In this document: positions 53,150 to 62,673 of the stretch, in pieces
Position numbering within the stretch: position 1 is the first letter of the stretch
How the letters are laid out: each line of letters begins with the position of its first letter
NCBI GenBank assembly: GCA_910589415.1
Contig: OU342633.1
Coordinates: 52,632,404-52,696,403 of the forward strand
From: Malachius bipustulatus
Taxonomy: Eukaryota; Arthropoda; Insecta; Coleoptera; Melyridae
Length of the DNA stretch: 64,000 bases
Direction of reading: 5' to 3'
Made by a program: the position numbers and the translations under genes
Notes under the pieces: generated by a model
The model's database searches: none
The model's input: the letters and a program-made list of their open reading frames with translations, nothing else
Told to the model about the DNA's origin: nothing

Positions 53150-54192
53150 AATTAAAACATTCCACATTTCTGCCGTAACACCAGTATGATGTGTATTTCG
53201 CCAAAGAGAAATAACGTCGGTATACCCTCATCGCTTAAAGGACGATTGAAGTTCGGCTTTGCTATACCCCACACATGTTCGATTGGATTAAAAATGCAAT
53301 GGTATAGTGGAAGTCGAAGAATTTTGTGTCCATATACTGTTCAGCTAGCTAAGGAATCCACTATATACTGCTTTGGTTTCTTTTGTTCCTGTTGTGAACC
53401 AATAAGCATTTTAGTTATATAAAAATCATAAAGTCAATACAAAATATACTTATTCACAATGTCTAGGAGCTGAGCTTTCAGCGAAAAAGGCCGAAACTAA
53501 TGTTCTTCCTGCGCAGCGCATTCGTCAATTTGTTGTTTATTTGAAGAAGAAATTGGTGGTTTATTTTCAACTGCACTGTGGTAAGGCGCATTGTCCATAA
53601 TAATCACAGAAGGTAACTTATTGGCTTTAACTGGTTTTCGAACCACAAAACACCTTTTGCCTTCCGTCTTCTGTTCAGTTTCTTGACACTGCGTGGGTTT
53701 TGATCCTGCCAAGACCTTCCCATTGTGCCGTTTTGAGAGATCCATGTTTCGTCTATATACACAAATTATTGGTAAGATGCCTTCTCTTTTGTAAACTACA
53801 TATGCGCGTAGGAACTTCACTCTTTTAACAATAATGTGACCTAATTCCAGGAGACCTCGACGTGGATTGTCTTTTTTCCATTTAAATCCAATTTTCTTTA
53901 AGACGCACAACAGAGAAGATTTGCTGCACTCAAATATATACTTGTCTTTGAGGACGGTATGTAGAGTATTTAGAGACGGTACCAAAGCGACAATTTCAGA
54001 GCTTCAGCTACCCTCTAAATCATAATATTTATTACTTGATGTCAGTAGTATTTGAACCTAAAAAATAATTTTTATACCTTGCTCACTGATGTTAGGGGTA
54101 TAATGGCCCCCATTCATTGATTCGTTTCCAAAGTATTCGAATAAATTTGCCACCATCTGCTGTTGCGCTTCTTTACTTATATGTTTTGGCAT
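53150..54192 (-). pseudogene. Decayed DDE_3 (Tc1/IS630-like) transposase-type gene
   Basis: Minus-strand relic with gene-like layout. A first exon at 54078-54192 (MPKHISKEAQQQMVANLFEY, then GTATAA donor) is followed by VAEALK-type sequence and, in changing frames, the segment HTVLKDKYIFECSKSSLLCV, the block IGFKWKKDNPRR, the first catalytic motif VYIDETWIS, the second in IIMDNAPYHS, KAQLLDIVNKYI, and the third (NPIEHVW) near 53280. This order is that of DDE superfamily endonuclease proteins common in insect genomes. It is broken: VYIDETWI lies in a different frame from its neighbours on both sides, KAQLLDI is shifted again, and the stretch between the first and second Asp is much too short, implying an internal deletion of roughly 50 codons. 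The open frame 53497-53985 is only the middle piece. It cannot make a working enzyme. I could not define terminal repeats. Confidence 0.8.
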
Positions 54193-54199
54193 TTTGCTT

Positions 54200-55149
54200 A
54201 CTTTTACAGATAATCTATCACTTTTTAGATAATTCTAATCATTTTTAATTTATTTTATAAAATTAAAAATTAACTCTTAAAACTGACAGACGTAAACAGA
54301 ACAAAATCAGTTTATTATTTTGGATAGAAAAGTTGACAACAAAGCCAGGGCGATGTTGTGATTGATTATTAAATTTATTGTTTTTGCATCTTCCTAATGT
54401 CAAACATTTTCATTTGATCCCTTTAATAACCTTCAAATTCTAACTGTCATTTTTATTGTCATAATGTTCGACGTTACAACGCAGCGTAAACAAATATGAC
54501 CTTGGCAGACTATCTAGAAATAAATCAACGTGTACTTCTGTTTCTCATGATAAACTTTTATTAAGATTCTATTAACTTAAGAGGTGGATTTTTTGGATTT
54601 TAATGAAATAGGAAAGGAAACAATTGATTGAAATTAATAATTTTCTGTTTTATTCTATAATATATTAATTTTTTACATTTTATGTTTTACGATTTTTTCA
54701 CAAAAACATTTGCATTCTGATATAAATTTGTATTTACAAAAAAAATTTAAAACTGAAAGAATTACAAAAAATAAAGAAACAATAACTGCATAAATTTACT
54801 GTTTCATTCTATAATATATTTATTTGCAACCAGATAGGTACATCATCGACAGGCTTAATTAAATATAACTTAATTGAAGCTTCAAATTACACAAATTACG
54901 TATAGGTAGTATTAAATTAGTATAGGTAGTATTTAATGTGACGTCACATAATATGATTTTTTAAACTTAATCGTACCATATAATATTCTATTTCTTTATA
55001 AAAAACCAATAATATGCATGATAAAAAAGTTAAAATGAAAGTAAAAAAAAATATAAAGCATAAAAAGGCAAGTCAGAAAAACATTATAACTTTTTCTTAG
55101 CTGTTTCTCACCTTTAACATGGAAAAGCATGACAAAGAAATATTTTTTG
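54200..55149. other. Spacer between two transposase-like relics
   Basis: Very AT-rich, with no frame of interest. Part may be 3' UTR of the THAP relic or terminal sequence of either relic. Confidence 0.4.
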
Positions 55150-56318
55150 ACTTTTTCAAATGATTTAATAAATCTTTGAGATTTCGAATACTATGAAATT
55201 GTCTTCTATTCTTTTTTTATTCTTTATAAGACCAGAACGCCTCTCCAGTTGTTTCTGAGCCATCTTGTACATTAACATCGCTTTTTTTTCTTCTGCATGT
55301 CTTGCAAAGAGAAATCTCCGGGATATGTATCGCTCTTCTTTTTACTGCAAACATATATTTATAATAAAATATTATTTTCCTGATGATAGCTAACGCACTT
55401 ACTTTTTCTTACATTAGCGGACTCCGTATATTTGAAGAAGTTGTCCTTCGATGCTCATCATAATACTGACTTCTAAAAAAGTTTAAAACAATTAACATTA
55501 TGTAGAGTTAAATATTATGTTAGTTCTAATAAAATAATGTTTTTTGTTGCCCATCATAGAATGAAATAAAAAGAAAAATAAAATAAAAGGCACAGTGGGT
55601 TCGGCTTGCGCCATAGGATACACCCCAGACAGCCATAATGCATGCCAAAAATGAGTGCAGTGCCCCCCGGTGTGCATGAAGTAGGTAAAGCCCCTACTGT
55701 GTTGGTAGATACATTGTACTGAAGAGTCCCAAACAGGACGAAACACGTGTCTACAATTTCCGCCTCTGCTCACAGCACAACATCAATGGATGGCATGTTG
55801 TCTGACAACATGTCATTCATCTTTTGTCCATCATAGAATGTTTAGTATCTAATCACAGCAATAATACACTTTACCTTGAAGTCGAGGGAATTGGTTCACT
55901 GTTCGGAATAAATGTGGATTTGAATTCTAATAGATTTTTTCGTCCACAGGCGGGTTTTCTTTTTAGATCTCTTGGAAATTCGAAAACCGAGGGCACTGCA
56001 TTTTTCCTTAATCTTTTTCGATCATCTAAAATTGTGTCAATATAATCTTGTGGAAGGAAATGTTTACTACACAATCTAGATCCTGCCGTAACCTTAAAAT
56101 CCATTCTTTTCGTCGCCAAGATCCATTGCTTCTGCAGATCCGGATACTTTGGGAAACTGTTTCAGAAGTTGGATTAATAATTTCATGCTTTAATTTCTGC
56201 TATAAATCAGTTCAATTAAAAAATAGATCAGAAACACATTACTCACCAGTGAAATCATAGTGGCTTTCAATTTACTATAACTGGCTGTACAATTATAAGC
56301 AGCACATGAAAATACCAT
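55150..56318 (-). pseudogene. THAP-domain / coiled-coil gene relic
   Basis: Exon-like pieces on the minus strand: 56247-56318 (MVFSCAAYNCTASYSK, the first two zinc ligands of a C2CH THAP finger, GTGAGT donor), 55875-56156 (FPKYPDLQKQWI, then SRLCSKHF and the closing AVPSVFEFP), 55409-55472 (SQYYDEHRRTTSS) and 55150-55344 (DTYPGDFSLQDM, then a basic coiled coil ending NLKDLLNHLKK). The order THAP, linker, coiled coil is that of insect THAP proteins, including the N-terminal part of P-element-type transposases. Exon 1 needs a one-base shift just before its donor to run into FPKYPD, and the coiled-coil part changes frame at least twice, so the copy looks dead; assembly error is an alternative. 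No catalytic domain follows. It faces away from the zinc-finger gene, 383 bp apart. Confidence 0.7.
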
Positions 56319-56700
56319 TTTTAGAAACTTTAAATATCTATTTTTCTGTTGAACCACTTTTGAAAACAAATAAACGTTAGTAAGTTATTGAAATTTAACG
56401 AACAATTTCACCATATTTACATGTATCCTTACGGCGATTTGCAATGTTTTGCCTACCTATTCTCCCTATCCTTTTCTAACGCATGACTTTTATGTTGGTG
56501 TCACTCATCTCTCTCTTCACTTGATCTAAGAGAGGTTAGTATATCATTGATTTTCTTCTTGTGTTGCTGTTGCTTGCTAGTTTTAGTTTTGTAGTTTCTG
56601 GTTTTCTACTGTTGCTGAAGTTTGTTGTGATGACTGAATAGTTTATTATATTAATAAAATCAATAAATATATTGGAAGAATTTTACCACAAATAAGCAAA
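56319..56700. promoter_or_regulatory. Divergent spacer upstream of the zinc-finger gene
   Basis: AT-rich 382-bp spacer between the THAP relic start and the zinc-finger ATG. It should hold the zinc-finger promoter and leader. The bases before the ATG (AAGCAAA) fit an insect start context. No clear TATA box or initiator can be fixed. Confidence 0.4.
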
Positions 56701-57756
56701 ATGAGTTCAGAGGAAGCAAATTGTCATGTTCAACATCAGCAAAAGATTTTTAAAACTCAAGCAGAACCAGAAGATGATTCCTCACTGTTCTCAAAATTGA
56801 AATTGAAGTATGAAAATGAACAAGATGACTCAAGCTACCATCAGTCCTCTGAATTAAACAATTTTGAGAATACTTCTTCATATTTGCCAATAAAACAGGA
56901 ACCGACAGATACAGAAGATGAATTTCATCAAGTGCAACCAGAAAATGTCAAATTAAAAGATGTCGAGATCAAAGATCATAAACCGGTATGGGAGCTGATG
57001 GAGGTCACGAGCAAACCTGAATTATTTGATAGTGTACCTGACGAATCTGACTTTGTTGCAAAAACTGAGCCAATTTGCTCTCCGGCGACTAGAACTGAAG
57101 AACACGCCAAGTATAATTGTGCTCATTGTCCTTTTAAAGTCAACAAGAGACGTTACTTCATGCAACATTATAATTACAAACACAAGCGGTGTACAAAAGT
57201 GTACAAATGTAATAAATGCTCGTATAAAACTAGAATTGAAAATTACTTTGTGCGACATTGTAAACGGAAGCATTCAAGACTGAGTCAAGTATACAAATGT
57301 GATGAATGTTCCTTTCAAGCAAGATATTATAAGAGCGATCTGATCAGGCATTACATATCCAAACACGCAAAAGAAGCCGAAGTGTACAAATGTCCGGAAT
57401 GTCCATATGAAACGAAAGTTAAACGTTATTTGACCCATCATAAAAAATATAAACACTCAACAGAAATGTACAAGTACAAATGTCAGAAGTGTTCTTATGA
57501 AGCAAAGTATAAAAATCAATTGACCCAACATCACAAATCTAAACATTCAGAAGATGCTGAAGTGTACAAATGCAAGGGATGCTCTTTTGAAACAAAAATT
57601 AAACATAGTTTGATTAGGCATTGCATACGTAAACATTCAAAAGAAGTGGAGGTGTACAAATGTCAGGACTGTATGTACAAAACAACAGTTAAAAATTATT
57701 TGACCAGACATTATATGTATAAACATTCAAAGGAAGTAGAGGTGTATAAAAAGTGA
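56701..57756 (+). CDS. Seven-finger C2H2 zinc-finger protein, 351 aa
   Basis: Probable DNA-binding transcription factor; its targets are unknown. Single-exon intact frame from ATG to TGA. Residues 1-135 are acidic and Ser/Glu-rich with a SUMO-type IKQE at 64-67 and a second acidic VAKTEP motif near 119-124. Seven C2H2 fingers follow at about 138-161, 168-191, 198-222, 229-252, 259-282, 289-312 and 319-342, each C-X2-C ... H-X4-H with the pattern YKCxxCxxxxxxxxxLxRHxxxKH; finger 3 has one extra residue. The linkers are acidic and repeated (KHSKEVEVYKC) rather than the usual TGEKP, and the fingers are very alike, which suggests recent tandem duplication. The last finger is followed within nine residues by the stop. 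There is no ZAD or other N-terminal domain. An AATAAA lies at 57872. Confidence 0.9.
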   Translation: MSSEEANCHVQHQQKIFKTQAEPEDDSSLFSKLKLKYENEQDDSSYHQSSELNNFENTSSYLPIKQEPTDTEDEFHQVQPENVKLKDVEIKDHKPVWELMEVTSKPELFDSVPDESDFVAKTEPICSPATRTEEHAKYNCAHCPFKVNKRRYFMQHYNYKHKRCTKVYKCNKCSYKTRIENYFVRHCKRKHSRLSQVYKCDECSFQARYYKSDLIRHYISKHAKEAEVYKCPECPYETKVKRYLTHHKKYKHSTEMYKYKCQKCSYEAKYKNQLTQHHKSKHSEDAEVYKCKGCSFETKIKHSLIRHCIRKHSKEVEVYKCQDCMYKTTVKNYLTRHYMYKHSKEVEVYKK

Positions 57757-57871
57757 TAAAAGTTCATTATGAATGAAAAAAAGAGTAAAATTTTATTGTT
57801 TTTGTATAAAATTCAAATTATAATAACTAGTATTAAATTCATTATTAATCATTAATCAAATCATTATTAAA

Positions 57872-57877
57872 AATAAA
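57872..57877 (+). terminator. Poly(A) signal of the zinc-finger gene
   Basis: AATAAA 116 nt after the stop, followed by GATAATGTTTGTGTTC, a GT-rich downstream element. Confidence 0.65.
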
Positions 57878-58640
57878 TAATGATAATGTTTGTGTTCTTA
57901 TTGAAATTCAACCATACCAAATCGCTAGAAAAATTCATAGATAGAAGTACACTAAACATTACCTAGTAGTTTTAATATCTACCTACCATATTATCAAAAT
58001 TGAAAATTATTTTTCATTTAGTTCAAGTAACTGACAACAATAAAAACTATAACTTGAAAAGTTAATACAGAGACATTGTGTGCGATCCTGCGTACTTGAA
58101 TTCACAATTTTTTTTTCCATCATTTGGCCCACAGAGACCGCTTCCAATGAGATGGGACCAATAATTTTATTTAATTAATAATTTGTTTCTCCGGTTTCTA
58201 TCTTCAAAATCGATTTCTCGCTATTGAAATGTTTATAGTGAAGTTTACTAGTAGAGTTCACGTTAAATTTATTACCACAATCATATTATTAGCACAATTT
58301 TTTTCTACCCTTAGTGATGAGAGTATCAACAATTCCAATAAATGTAATAATACTGGACAGGAGCACAGCAGTATCCAAGAATACAACTTGTTTCTTGTGT
58401 TATAGGTGAGTTTTCTTAACGTTATCGATCGATCCGTCAATCCCCAGCCGCAGGACAAAAACCGGTTTTCAGTTGCAGTTTTGTTTATTGTTACTGGTAG
58501 TATAAATACACTAGTCAGTAGTGCCCCCCTCCCCTTTCTTCGCCGGTGTGCCATAAACTTTGTACCAGTTTTCCGGATAATCAACGAAAATTAAGTTGGA
58601 ATTTTAAAATTTGCGCTTTATACGTAACAATAAAAAAACT
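57878..58640. other. AT-rich intergenic DNA: no gene
   Basis: No recognisable gene. The minus-strand frame 58258-58584 has no domain. A short TCGATCGATC repeat lies near 58424-58434. Confidence 0.4.
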
Positions 58641-58649
58641 TGCTTCACA

Positions 58650-59360
58650 GGTGACGTCATAGACATCCCGATGACCAGTCGGGAGTGTCATTGCCGTGAC
58701 TGTAGTCACAACGTAAATTTTGTCAAGGCCACAAAAACAGGCAACCGTCTACGCATCTGCACGATCCACATATACACGGTATGCCGATTGCTGTTACTAT
58801 TTTGGTAATTACTGCGCAATGACGTCATGTGGTTTTATTTTGATTTAAAGTTTTAACAAATACCTTAAAATATTGCGTATTTGGTATTAATCGCGGCGAG
58901 ATTGTTTATAAAATAAATGTCAAATTATATTGCTTCCATCCTTTTTGCTTGTGTTTTTCTTTGTGCTAGATTTATTATAGAAAAATCTTTAATTTTTTTT
59001 TCAAAAAAAGTAAAATAAAATTTTTACATTTTTTTCAAATGTTATTGATTTTTGATTTTCATGATTTTTTTTGTACTAAACGACATAAAAAACAATATGG
59101 CGTCTATAAGAAAAACAAAAGTTGACTATGAAAACTCTAAGATTAAGTTGTCCTGGAAAATTTTTAAAACGTTAAATGGATAGCTGTTGCCGACTTATGT
59201 AAGCTTACAAAGAATTATTTATTTATTCTTGACAATAAAAAAGATATGAGCAATCTCAAGTGTAGTATTTGATCCACGTGACGTCACAAGACCGGAACGC
59301 AGCCTGCGCGTCATCGTCTATCGGCATACCGTGTATATGTGTATCGTGTACGCATCTAGT
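58650..59360. repeat. Inverted repeat enclosing a fragment of the dispersed palindromic family
   Basis: ACACGGTATGCCGAT near 58776-58791 pairs with ATCGGCATACCGTGT near 59319-59334, and the neighbouring CGCATCTGCACGATCCACAT also pairs imperfectly. A TGACGTCA-type motif lies in each arm. The interior 58940-59250 matches the arm of the family at 24847-25870 (GTTGACTATGAAAACTC, GACAATAAAAAAGATATGA). The inverted pair could be another fold-back element with the family fragment inserted in it. Confidence 0.55.
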
Positions 59361-59664
59361 GTGGACCTGCGGAGTGTGAGGAGTGAAGACAGCTGTTTGA
59401 CAAGTCCATCCAAAAATGATGGACGTCAAAAAGTTCCGCGGCGAGAATTTTTGTTCATTTTGAACGAAAAACGGACCATTTTCACGAAATGTTGGTTGGT
59501 TTCCCGGTTTCTGAGATCGTCGTGTTTGTTTTAGTGATAAAATTTTATTCGGTGACGGTGCGAACAAACGGAGAGATCGTTGGCCCAAATTAGGGATTTT
59601 GGTGTTGGTGTCAGTGTCAGTGCTAGTGGATCAGGAGGAAAAGTGGGTAAAGTGTTTAAACTAT

Positions 59665-61245
59665 TCGCGAAAATGTAATTTTTACGTGCAGTTAGTGTTT
59701 TAATTTCTCCTCTGTTCAAAAAAACGCGGTCTTGGATTCAGTCTGCTTGATTGACAACTTCAATACATGGCGCCTAATTTGACATTTTCAAGGTGAGTTC
59801 CAGCGACAGAAAAAGTTTCAAGCAGTTCCCCTAGAAATGCTCAGCGCGGGCTAGTTTTCCTTCTCTCTCCTGTTTGCGCTTAAATTTTCTCAGAAGTCTG
59901 CGCGAAAATGTGATTTCCACGAGCAGTTAAAGTTTTCATTTCTACTCTGTTCAATTAATGAGTTTCCATAATAATTCGAACTTTTCGACAGCTTGAATCC
60001 TCCATCAATAGATGGCGCTAATTTGGCATTCCATATAGAGAACCTGTATTACCGACACTGACGCTTAGTAAGCGTTAGTGTCGGTAATGCAGGTTTCCTA
60101 ATTCCATAGTGAGTTTCAGAAACGAAAATTTTAAAGCAGTGCCCCTAAAAATGTTCAGCGACGGAGAGTTTTACTTCTCTTTCCCATATGCAACTAGATT
60201 TGTTCAAAATTCTTAGCGAAAATGTGATCTTTCCGAGCAGTCAAAGTTTTCAATTCTACTTTGTTCAAATAATTCGTTTCATATTATTCAAACTTTATCA
60301 TAGCTTCAATCCTCCGTCAATATATGACGCTAATCTGGCATTCCATAGTGAAAATTCTAAAGCAGTGCCCCTAAAACTTTTCAGCGAAGGCGCGTTTTCT
60401 TCCTCTTTCTTATTTGCGCATAAATTTGTTCAAAATTCTTCGAGAAAATGTGATCTTTACGAGCATTTAAAGTTTTCATTTCTACTCTGTTCAAATAAAT
60501 GAGTTTTTATAATTCAAGTTTTCCGACAGCTTCAATCATTTGTTAACAGATGGCGTTAATTTGACATTTCAATTTTGTATTCAGAAATGAACATTCTAAG
60601 CAGTGCGCCTAAAAATGTTCACCGAGGGAGAGTTTTCCTTCTACTTCTTATTATTTGAGGGTAAATTTGTTCAAAATTATTATGAAAATGTCTTGAAAAT
60701 TTTTTCTACTCTCGATAGTTCGATAGTTTTATTATCAATTTTCTTGCTGTTCGATGACTTATATTTTGACTAAAAGTTAACATTTTTGAGGTCCTTTTTC
60801 ATAGAAATCACAAACGAGAAACTTTTCTCTTCTTATAATCTGCTTGAAAACTCTTCAAAACCAAAACTGCGTGGAAATGTCTTGGAAATGTGACAATAAA
60901 TTTCCCTCCTAGATCTCAGTAGTAAAGGGGGGCCGCCATCTTGAATTTAGGGGATGAAATTATGCACCTATCTCGGTAAATGTCGGTTGTACGTAAAAAA
61001 GTATCATTACTTTTGTTTGAAACTTTTTTTGATTGAACAATTAAAAAATTATGAAGAAGTGTTACTTGTAAAAATGTTCAATGAAAGAGGGAGGTTTTTA
61101 CTTCCCCTTCAACATGAAAGCGATTATTTTCTAGTAAAAACGCGATTTTATTGCATAGTTCAATTTTTTATTTCTAACTCTGTTTAAATATCAAACAATA
61201 TGCTTTACTTCAGTGATGATAGATGGCGGTTTTTTTACGTTTCAA
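59665..61245. repeat. ~225-bp tandem repeat array
   Basis: Five or six diverged copies of a unit containing AAAATGTGATCTTTACGAGC, TTTCATTTCTACTCTGTTCA, a TAGATGGCGCTAATTTGGCA block and AGCAGTGCCCCTAAAAATGT followed by TCAGCG. The AGCAGT blocks start near 59821, 60137, 60361 and 60598, so the spacing is 224-237 bp, except for one interval enlarged by the hairpin at 60036-60100. The final copies (60700-61245) are degraded. No coding function is seen. Confidence 0.85.
60036..60100. mobile_element. Micro-hairpin element, 65 bp, with 8-bp target duplication
   Basis: The whole element is a near-perfect inverted repeat. TAGAGAACCTGTATTACCGA then CACTGACGCTTA pairs with TAAGCGTTAGTG then TCGGTAATGCAGGTTTCCTA. 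It is flanked by ATTCCATA at 60028-60035 and again at 60101-60108. Other copies of the host tandem repeat lack it (for example CATTCCATAGTGA at about 60339-60351), giving an empty site to compare. An 8-bp duplication suggests mobilisation by a hAT-type enzyme. Confidence 0.88.
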
Positions 61246-61246
61246 T

Positions 61247-61301
61247 TAGGGAACCTGCATTACCGATACTGAGCGTTAGTGTCGGTAATACAGGTACCTT
61301 A
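61247..61301. mobile_element. Micro-hairpin element, 55 bp
   Basis: TAGGGAACCTGCATTACCGA is paired with GTCGGTAATACAGGTACCTTA around a GAGCG centre. It is a family copy lying just outside the tandem array; no convincing flanking duplication. Confidence 0.8.
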
Positions 61302-61384
61302 ACCCTAGTTTTAATTTTCTGAGTTTATTCTATTTAAAATTTCAAATTTCTGAGCGTAATTTAAATCAACTTACAAACAAGTAA

Positions 61385-61713
61385 GAAAAACAAAAGTTGG
61401 CTATGAAAACTCTGAGATCTAGTCGGCTTTGAAAATTTTTGTGATATCAAATGGATAGCTTTTGACGACTTATGTAAGCCTACAAAAAATAATTTATTAT
61501 TTCCCAATAATAAAAATTATGTATAGGTAAAATAAGAAATTTTGATTTTTCAGTTTTTTCAGGATATTTCAGCAACGGCTGAAGTTGTCTTAAATTTTGT
61601 TTTAGATTCTTGATAAGCATCAAATTGTGCAACTTTTCTCTAATTTAACCGACCCTGTATCTCTTAACGTTTCCAAGATCCCCATTGTAATGCCACTTAC
61701 ACTGGACACACTG
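61385..61713. repeat. Fragment of the 24847-25870 palindromic family
   Basis: It contains AAAGTTGGCTATGAAAACTC, TTTTTCAGGATATTTCAGCA, AATTGTGCAACTTTTCTCTA and the inner end TTAACCGACCCTGTA, in the order and orientation of that family's right arm. It abuts the next palindromic element. Confidence 0.75.
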
Positions 61714-62673
61714 TATACAGGGCGTCCGGGAAAATGTGGGAAATCTCTCGGAATCAGATATGTAGAACATTAAAAAAAAGATGACAAGTTCTCGTAATTT
61801 TTTTTCCTAGCGGCCCCCCTACGGAGATACGGCCTCCTACAGGACGCCACTGGAAATCAATTTTTCTTGAATAACTTTTAAACTATACCTACTTGATTAA
61901 ATTTAACGAAACTTTAAAATATTAAATAATAGTAAGGACCTCTTAAAATACCGCCCCTAAAACATAAATTAGCTTGTTTAGTTTACCAGGGGCGGACTAG
62001 GTTGTAAATTTTAATGCTTACATTTTTAACACCCTGCATATGATAAGAAGTAAAAAAAAACAAATTTGGATACCTTGAACATTAAGCTACAGAAAAGGTA
62101 GGTACTCTTGTTCCTTCTCGATAAAATGAACCGTTTTTGAGAAAAAAAATAATAAAAGAATTAATGTTTCATTTCATAATCAATAAAAAATTTCAAAAGT
62201 GGGTTCAACAATCGTAGTTCTAGTACAATGTAATAGAAATGAAACATTAATTCTTTTATTTATTTTTTCTCGAAAACGGTTCATTTTATCGGCAAGGAAC
62301 AAGAGTACCTTTTCTGTAGCTTAATGTTCAAGGTATCCAAATTTGTTTTTTTTTACTTTTTATCATACAGGGTGTTAAAAATGTAAGCATTAAAATGTAC
62401 AACCTAGTCCGTCCTGGTAAACTAAACAAGCTAATTTATGTTTTAGGGGCAGTATTTAAGGATGTCCTTTTTTATCGCATTAAATTTTCATTAAATTTTA
62501 TCAAGTAGTTTGAAAGTTATTTAAGAAAAATGGATTTCCAGTGGCGTCCTTTAGGAGGCCGTATCTCAGTAGGGAGGGCTGCTAGGAAAAAAAATTATGG
62601 GAACTTGTCATCTTTTTTTTTAGTTTTTTCTGATTCCGAGAGACTTCTCACATTTTCCGTGACACCCTGTATA
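61714..62673. mobile_element. Palindromic element, ~960 bp
   Basis: The ends TATACAGGGCGTCCGGGAAA and CATTTTCCGTGACACCCTGTA are imperfect inverted copies. The arms pair nearly throughout (AAGATGACAAGTTCT, GGAGATACGGCCTCCTA, CAGGGGCGGACTAGGTT, TACCTTGAACATTAAGCTAC, AGAATTAATGTTTCATTTC) around a ~60-bp centre near 62180-62230. The reading frames at 62530-62917 are arm sequence and flank. Confidence 0.88.
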
